From contig MFRB01000122.1 of the NCBI GenBank assembly GCA_001783255.1, forward strand, positions 26,384-35,832: DNA of 9,449 nucleotides, given 5' to 3'. The notes beneath the pieces were generated by a model. That model did not search any database. It saw only the letters and a list, made by a program, of their open reading frames with translations, and was not told where the DNA came from. This document shows, piece by piece, positions 4,875 to 9,449 of this stretch (positions are counted from its first letter, which is position 1; each line of letters starts with the position of its first letter). The translations under genes were made by a program, and so were the position numbers. This DNA is from Candidatus Magasanikbacteria bacterium RIFOXYD12_FULL_33_17 (GTDB lineage: Bacteria > Patescibacteriota > Patescibacteriia > Magasanikbacterales > UBA922).

Positions 4875-4992
4875 AAAGTTAAAAGTATAAAGTAAAACGA
4901 TTTAAAACTAATATTTACAAATAAATGTTTATTTTCAAAATAAAAAAGCTGAATCTGCTGTACCTGCTGACAAACTGTATTTGCTTCATAAA

Positions 4993-5652
4993 TTATTTCA
5001 AAAATTTTCCCCAAATCAAATCTCTAACAATCTTGAATCCCCCACCCATTCCTTGACCATATTCATAATAAATCACTTGTACAGGAAATTCCACAAATTT
5101 CAAATTATGTTCTTTGGTCAAACCCATAATTTCAGTAGCATGTGCCATACCATTTTGGGTAATAACAATTTTTTCTAAGGCTAATTTGTTCAAAATTCTA
5201 AAACCATTTTGAGAATCTTTCAAAGGTACAACACCAAAAATTTTATTTACAAATCTACCTATTGGTAAAATAAAATATTTTTTTAGAAAAGGCAAATTTG
5301 TTCTGTCATCCAAAAAACGTGAACCAAACAAGATGTCTGAATTAGTTTCTTTCAATCTATTTAGTGCCGGCACAATATCATCTACCACAAACTGACCGTC
5401 ACCATCAAAATGTAAAACATAATCAGCACCAAGTTTCCTAGCATATTTATGTCCTGTTTCAAGGGCAGCGCCTTGTCCCAAATTGATATTGTGTTTCAAA
5501 ACAAAAGCTCCGTTTTTTTCAGCTTCAAAAATAGTATTGTCCTGTGATTTATCATCAACAACAACAACTTTATCGACATGAGACAATAATTTTTGTACAA
5601 CATCACCTATTCTTTTTTCTTCATTATAGGCAGGAACAATAGCAATAAACAT
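4993..5652 (-). CDS. GT2 glycosyltransferase, dolichol-phosphate mannose synthase-like
   Basis: A 219-residue GT-A-fold enzyme of family GT2, closest in pattern to DPM1-like polyprenyl-phosphate sugar synthases, which move one sugar from a nucleotide donor to a lipid phosphate at the inner membrane face. Motifs seen are PAYNEEKRIGDVV (7-19), VVVDDKSQD (30-38), HNINLGQGAALETG (54-67), the metal-binding DGDGQ (83-87) with Asp83 and Asp85, GSRFL (110-114) and DSQNGFR (146-152). It lacks the C-terminal membrane helices found in GtrB-type relatives. The neighbouring DUF2304 protein may supply the membrane part. It starts 5 bp after the stop of the upstream SDR gene, so the two are almost certainly co-transcribed. 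A weak GAGAAG lies 11 bp before the ATG. The sugar is unknown. Confidence 0.92.
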   Translation of the reverse strand: MFIAIVPAYNEEKRIGDVVQKLLSHVDKVVVVDDKSQDNTIFEAEKNGAFVLKHNINLGQGAALETGHKYARKLGADYVLHFDGDGQFVVDDIVPALNRLKETNSDILFGSRFLDDRTNLPFLKKYFILPIGRFVNKIFGVVPLKDSQNGFRILNKLALEKIVITQNGMAHATEIMGLTKEHNLKFVEFPVQVIYYEYGQGMGGGFKIVRDLIWGKFLK

Positions 5653-5657
5653 AATTT

Positions 5658-6680
5658 TTAACTTCTCAAGGCTAAATTTTCTTTATTAGCCAAAGTATAT
5701 TCAATAGTTCTATGCAAACCATCTTCCAAACGTACCAAAGGAATCCAATCCAAATTTTCTTTGGCACGACGCAAATCTGGCAAACCTTTTTTGGTCAAAA
5801 AAACCAAAGGTGCTTCATAAACTATTTTTGAACTAGAATTAGTCATTTGAATAATCTTTTCTGCTACTTCAGACATCTTATATGGTTCATCCAAACCTAA
5901 ATTAACAATAGCAATATCTGGACCAGTTCCCATAAGACGTACCAAACCATCTACCATATCAGAAACATAACACAAAGATTGAGTTATCTCTCCATCACCA
6001 TATATCACCAAGTCCTTGCCGTCAAGTGCATTCAAAATAAAATCTGGTATTAACAGTCCATCACGTAATTTCATACGAGGACCATAAGTAGTGAAAATAC
6101 GAGCCATCTTAGCATCAAGACCATAAACTTGTTTGTATGTCTCAACACAAGTTTCCGCAAATCTCTTGCCCTCATCATAACAACTGCGTGGTGACAGATG
6201 ATCAACTACACCTTCATGATCTTCAGCAAAAACCTTGTTTTCTTCATCTACTCGTCCATAAACCACTGAACTAGAACCAAAAACATATTTAGCACGATAA
6301 TCTACTGCTAAATCCAAAGTATTGAGCATCGCTTTGGAATTAGCCCAAAGAGAATGAATTTTCAAATTTTCAAAATTCTTTGGACTTGTAGGACAAGCCA
6401 TGTGATAAATTTCTTGAATACCTTGAAAACGTACTTTGAATTTGTCTAGTTCTGGAAAGTCTTTCAAATCTATTTTTTCATTGACATCATACTTAATAAA
6501 TTCAAAATCAGGATATTGAAGTAAATGCTGAATATTAGAAATATCTGAATTTGATAAATCATCCATACAAATAACATTGGCTTCTTTCAATAATCTTTCA
6601 CACAAATGAGAACCAATAAAGCCAGCACCACCAGTAACTAAGACATTTTTCTTTTCAAAAATCGGTGTATTATTTTGCAT
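5658..6680 (-). CDS. UDP-xylose-synthase-like SDR enzyme, decarboxylase residues altered
   Basis: A 340-residue extended short-chain dehydrogenase acting on a nucleotide sugar. The NAD site is GGAGFIG at 17-23. The catalytic pair is Tyr168 and Lys172 in YDEGKR. The layout follows UDP-glucuronate decarboxylase (UXS) closely: YHMACPTSP (92-100), PRSCYDEGKRFAE (164-176), ARIFTTYGPRM (193-203), YVSDMVDGL (238-246) and GLPDLRRAKENLDWIP (299-314). Two residues that UXS and ArnA need for decarboxylation are changed. The Glu of the STSEVYG motif (Glu434 in ArnA) is Val139 in SSSVVYG, and the Arg of the R-K-P-D segment (Arg619 in ArnA) is Gly299. Oxidation chemistry should remain, so it may be a 4-epimerase, dehydratase or other SDR reaction instead. 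It lies between the subtilase (18-bp gap) and GT2 (5-bp gap), consistent with making a sugar donor for the glycosyltransferases. Confidence 0.88.
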   Translation of the reverse strand: MQNNTPIFEKKNVLVTGGAGFIGSHLCERLLKEANVICMDDLSNSDISNIQHLLQYPDFEFIKYDVNEKIDLKDFPELDKFKVRFQGIQEIYHMACPTSPKNFENLKIHSLWANSKAMLNTLDLAVDYRAKYVFGSSSVVYGRVDEENKVFAEDHEGVVDHLSPRSCYDEGKRFAETCVETYKQVYGLDAKMARIFTTYGPRMKLRDGLLIPDFILNALDGKDLVIYGDGEITQSLCYVSDMVDGLVRLMGTGPDIAIVNLGLDEPYKMSEVAEKIIQMTNSSSKIVYEAPLVFLTKKGLPDLRRAKENLDWIPLVRLEDGLHRTIEYTLANKENLALRS

Positions 6681-6698
6681 ATAATTAAAAAGATAAAA

Positions 6699-8711
6699 TT
6701 ATTTATTTTTTACTAACATCGTAAAAATTTGTCCGTAATCTACATTGTTAAAAGGAAATCTACCAGTTATCAGTTCACCAGACAAAGAAGTCACAACCAC
6801 AGGTGTATCACTTGTTGTAGGTGTAAAAACAAAATCAAGACTACCATCCCCGTTATAATCAGCTACAGCAAAATGAAAACCACTCTTATATAAAGATGGA
6901 TAAACTCTAATATTATATACTTCTAAACCTTTGTTATTGAATACTCTAAACCAAGCTTGACTGCCAGCTCTAGCGGAAAGCATATATTCATCACTACCAT
7001 TATTGTCCAAATCCAAAACCATAAGTTGACCAGCCAAAATATTATTAACAGCAAAACTAGTTTGTACATTAAGACTATAATCTAAAACTTCCAAATTTGT
7101 TTTATTATCTTTCACATAAGCCAAACTTATATTACCATTTTCTACATAGACACTCGCACCTTCATGTTTAACGTCTTTACGATAAGTTTTTAGCAATTTG
7201 CCACTATCATCAAAAATATAAAAATAAACATCGCTTGAATCTTTTGGTGACAAAACAATTCGCAAATCTTCACTTATATATCCTACCGCCAAATCATAAT
7301 TGCCAAATAAATTTAATTCTATGTTTTTCAAAAATCGCAAGTTATCATCATAAAAATTTATAACCTTTTGACCATTTTCATCTGATGACAAAGTGACATT
7401 TTGGAAGATACCATCAGAATTTTGAAGAAGAAAAACATCTTCTAGACCTCCAAAAATATCACGAGACTCAGTTACTAAATTTTTGGAAACAATTTCTTTT
7501 TTACCTGTTTTACTAGAAACCAAAGCTACATCCGTATTTTTCAAAATTGAATCTACTTTATCATTTTTAATATTGATAATTGAAGTATTGTCTGCAGGTT
7601 TTTTGATATCTTGAATACTAAAAATACTTTTTACAGCTTTATCAATCTGCAATAAGCCCGATCCAAATAAATTTGCATAAACTACCTCGTCATCACTTGG
7701 GGTATGATGAACAGTTGATAACAAAGTATCAATTATTTGTGAAACTGTCAGACTTGGTTTAATACTTTTTAGAAGAGCAGCAGCACCACTTACAAAAGGA
7801 GCTGCAAAAGAGGTACCATTCCAAGATTTTTTTACACTATATGAATCTGACAAACCATTAGTCGGAGAAAAAAGTAAAGTAGAACGAATTCCAACTCCCG
7901 GAGCTGTAATATCTATACACTTTGAACCAATATTAGAAAAAAATGCTAAATGATGATTTTGGTCAATAGCACTCACCCCCAAAATTTCATCATTTGACAA
8001 AAATTCATCAGAACAAACAGGATATTGACCAGAATAGTTCAAATCAAGCATATTATTTCCAGCAGCAGCTACTACCAACACATTATGTTGATAAGCATAA
8101 TCAATAGCTCCTTGAAGCTGTTCCTCATTACCTTCACCTACCATACTTATATTGATAACATTAGCCCCATTCTCCACAGCATAATGAATAGCCTTAACCA
8201 AAGGTTCAAAATCACCAACTCCATCGTTGCCGATAACTTTCAAATTCATAAGCCTTACATCCCAATTTATACCAGCGCCATCAAAAGCGTTGTTACCTTT
8301 GGCACCAATAATACCTGCTACAAAAGTGGCATGATTAAACACACCTTCTTCTTTTTCACTACTAGTTAAAGTTTCAACATTTGGTTTTGGATCATTATTA
8401 TTATCCAAAAAATTCCAACCATAATAATCATCTATATAACCATTTTGATCATCGTCAATTCCATTATTTTCTACTTCCTTCTGATTAACCCAGAGATTGT
8501 CTTTCAAATCAGGATGAAATGTATCAAATCCATTATCTATTATAGCAACAACGACATCTTTTGAACCAGTAGTATAATCCCAAGCAGTATAAACACCAGT
8601 ATCTTCAAAAGACCACTGCGCAAAATAAGGATCATTCGGAGTTTTAGCTAAGGCTAAAATTGGAGAAAAAAGAACAGTAAAAATTGTCAAAATATATACG
8701 GCAAATTTCAT
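6699..8711 (-). CDS. Secreted subtilisin-like serine protease with FG-GAP-like C-terminal region
   Basis: A 670-residue exported peptidase of family S8. A signal peptide spans about 1-22 (hydrophobic core 4-20, probable cut after ALA). The catalytic domain spans about 35-360, with Asp59 in AIIDNGFD, His127 in FNHATFVAG, the oxyanion Asn219 in AAAGNN, and Ser301 in NGTSFAAP. An acidic insert, NNGIDDDQNGYIDDYYGWN (82-100), is typical of calcium-binding S8 proteins. The usual H-G-T-H motif reads H-A-T-F here. Residues 370-670 form a beta-rich region with repeated strand patterns and two EF-like loops, DLDNNGSDE (567-575) and DYNGDGSLD (618-626), as in FG-GAP/VCBS propeller repeats that bind calcium or ligands. 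There is no C-terminal anchor or sortase motif, so it is secreted or held non-covalently. It heads the glycan gene block, and a role in processing surface proteins is inference. Confidence 0.94.
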   Translation of the reverse strand: MKFAVYILTIFTVLFSPILALAKTPNDPYFAQWSFEDTGVYTAWDYTTGSKDVVVAIIDNGFDTFHPDLKDNLWVNQKEVENNGIDDDQNGYIDDYYGWNFLDNNNDPKPNVETLTSSEKEEGVFNHATFVAGIIGAKGNNAFDGAGINWDVRLMNLKVIGNDGVGDFEPLVKAIHYAVENGANVINISMVGEGNEEQLQGAIDYAYQHNVLVVAAAGNNMLDLNYSGQYPVCSDEFLSNDEILGVSAIDQNHHLAFFSNIGSKCIDITAPGVGIRSTLLFSPTNGLSDSYSVKKSWNGTSFAAPFVSGAAALLKSIKPSLTVSQIIDTLLSTVHHTPSDDEVVYANLFGSGLLQIDKAVKSIFSIQDIKKPADNTSIINIKNDKVDSILKNTDVALVSSKTGKKEIVSKNLVTESRDIFGGLEDVFLLQNSDGIFQNVTLSSDENGQKVINFYDDNLRFLKNIELNLFGNYDLAVGYISEDLRIVLSPKDSSDVYFYIFDDSGKLLKTYRKDVKHEGASVYVENGNISLAYVKDNKTNLEVLDYSLNVQTSFAVNNILAGQLMVLDLDNNGSDEYMLSARAGSQAWFRVFNNKGLEVYNIRVYPSLYKSGFHFAVADYNGDGSLDFVFTPTTSDTPVVVTSLSGELITGRFPFNNVDYGQIFTMLVKNK

Positions 8712-8784
8712 AGCTTGTTTTTTATACTAATTTATGCTAAATTATTCATGTATAGTATAGCAAAAATAACTAACACTGACAAAT
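8712..8784. promoter_or_regulatory. Divergent intergenic region between subtilase and glycosylphosphotransferase
   Basis: This 73-bp AT-rich gap must hold the start signals for both divergent genes. A 7-bp inverted repeat, TATACTA (8723-8729) and TAGTATA (8753-8759), places a TAGTAT-like -10 in each direction. TATAGT at 8751-8756 is a further plus-strand candidate. No convincing -35 box supports either direction, so exact promoters are uncertain. The symmetry could also serve as an operator. Confidence 0.4.
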
Positions 8785-9449
8785 ATGAAATTTTGGTACA
8801 GACTAAAACAATTAATACTACTAATTGGAGATTTATCCCTATTTTTTGTAGCTCTTTGGATATCTTTGATTATCCGCAATCTAGAACTAGACAACAAAAG
8901 ACAACTACAAGAAAACTTACAACTTTTTATAGTAATCTTTTTAGTTTGGTTAATGTTAAACTATATCAATGGTCTTTATGACCTAAAAAAAATAAGCTCA
9001 AAAAAATCAACTACTACCTTGCTACAAACAGCCTTCTCATCATTTTTAATTAGTATCGTTATTTTCTATATTTTACCAAGCAGAAATATAAATCCAAAGA
9101 CAATCCTTGTGCTTACAGTATCTATTGCTTATCTTTTTATCTATCTATGGCGTAAAATATATATAAATATATTAATTAATAAAAAACTAAAAACTAATGT
9201 ATTGTTTTTAAATTATACATCTGAAGTAGCTGAAATTATTGACATCCTAAATAAACAAAAAACACTAGGTTACAATGTCAAAGCTATCCTAAATAATGAC
9301 TCAAAAAAAATAGAAAACACATATCAAGATATAAAAATTTATGAAAATTTTTACAATCTAGAAAAAATAATTGATGATGAAAAAATAGAAATCATAATCA
9401 CTAATAACAACCTAAACAAAGAAGAAGAAATAACCCAAGAACTCTATAA
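8785..9449 (+). CDS. Polyprenyl glycosylphosphotransferase, N-terminal part only
   Basis: An ATG at 8785 opens a frame that continues without a stop for 221 codons to the window edge. The visible part fits the N-terminal half of WbaP/CpsE-type enzymes, which transfer a sugar-phosphate to undecaprenyl phosphate and so start synthesis of capsule, exopolysaccharide or O-antigen-like glycans. Four membrane helices lie at about 8-30, 46-62, 80-97 and 105-122. The motif NYINGLYDLKK (59-69) after helix 2 and LWRKIYINIL (121-130) after helix 4 are typical. Residues about 137-221 begin the alternating beta/alpha cytoplasmic domain seen in this family. The catalytic transferase domain would lie beyond 9449 and cannot be checked. 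No Shine-Dalgarno motif precedes the ATG. Divergent orientation to the glycan genes suggests a shared locus. Confidence 0.85.
   Translation, partial: MKFWYRLKQLILLIGDLSLFFVALWISLIIRNLELDNKRQLQENLQLFIVIFLVWLMLNYINGLYDLKKISSKKSTTTLLQTAFSSFLISIVIFYILPSRNINPKTILVLTVSIAYLFIYLWRKIYINILINKKLKTNVLFLNYTSEVAEIIDILNKQKTLGYNVKAILNNDSKKIENTYQDIKIYENFYNLEKIIDDEKIEIIITNNNLNKEEEITQELY

Noticed and set aside
4915..4989. Short minus-strand frame directly after the GT2 stop (24 residues starting MKQIQFVSRYSRF)
   Set aside because: It lies in a gap with decayed repeats, has no ribosome-binding site or recognisable motif, and a frame this short is expected by chance in AT-rich DNA.
5658..6680. Confident label as UDP-glucuronate decarboxylase
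   Set aside because: Although motifs match, the Glu and Arg needed for decarboxylation are replaced by Val139 and Gly299, so the specific reaction is not supported.
8025..8369. Plus-strand frame of 114 codons opposite the subtilase catalytic domain
   Set aside because: It is antisense to a gene with an intact catalytic triad and shows no protein-like motif of its own.
8715..8981. Plus-strand frame of 88 codons overlapping the start of the glycosylphosphotransferase
   Set aside because: It reads an alternative frame of the 8785 gene, whose translation has clear membrane helices and family motifs, so this one is a shadow.
84..9449. Recoded UGA (glycine, code 25) as in Gracilibacteria and Absconditabacteria
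   Set aside because: All genes read full length without an in-frame TGA and their conserved glycines use GGN codons, so the standard bacterial code suffices.

Overview
The window is visibly AT-rich and tightly packed. It looks like chromosomal DNA from a small-genome bacterium, plausibly of the Candidate Phyla Radiation (Patescibacteria). That assignment is inference. It rests on compact gene spacing, start codons without Shine-Dalgarno motifs, TAA as the only stop codon, tRNA genes without encoded CCA, and the family mix: a YtxH-like protein, a DUF2304 protein, GT4 and GT2 glycosyltransferases, and a secreted subtilase. There is no rRNA, ribosomal protein or other strong phylogenetic marker. 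The standard genetic code fits, because no gene needs an internal TGA.

Left part (1-2350). The minus strand carries the start of an unidentified gene at the window edge and a complete signal peptidase I gene (lepB). A well-formed divergent promoter pair at 755-826 separates lepB from two plus-strand genes. These encode an orphan protein with one membrane anchor and a compact YdjC/ChbG-type carbohydrate deacetylase.

Middle (2351-2944). This stretch has no protein gene but is dense with signals. A near-consensus promoter precedes a broken tRNA 5' half, which is split by a perfect 20-bp GC-rich palindrome and ends in its anticodon loop. An intact tRNA-Val(GAC) follows, lying between 12-bp inverted repeats whose left arm starts exactly where the broken tRNA ends. 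Next come two abutting GC-rich hairpins, a second strong promoter with tRNA-Ile(GAT), and a bidirectional terminator. This is the most unusual part of the window.

Right part (2945-8711, minus strand). Read in transcription order, this looks like a surface-glycan operon: secreted subtilisin-like protease, UDP-xylose-synthase-like SDR enzyme, GT2 glycosyltransferase, DUF2304 membrane protein and GT4 glycosyltransferase. A small YtxH-like membrane protein follows with its own extended -10 promoter. Divergent from the operon at the right edge is the N-terminal part of a polyprenyl glycosylphosphotransferase, the class of enzyme that starts lipid-linked glycan synthesis, so the glycan locus probably continues beyond 9449. 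Together these genes would make a nucleotide sugar, load sugars onto lipid carriers and build a glycan chain. LepB and the subtilase handle exported proteins.

I found no clear previously undescribed system such as a defence island, CRISPR array or transposon. The best leads are the rearranged tRNA/palindrome region and the SDR enzyme, which lacks the residues used for decarboxylation.
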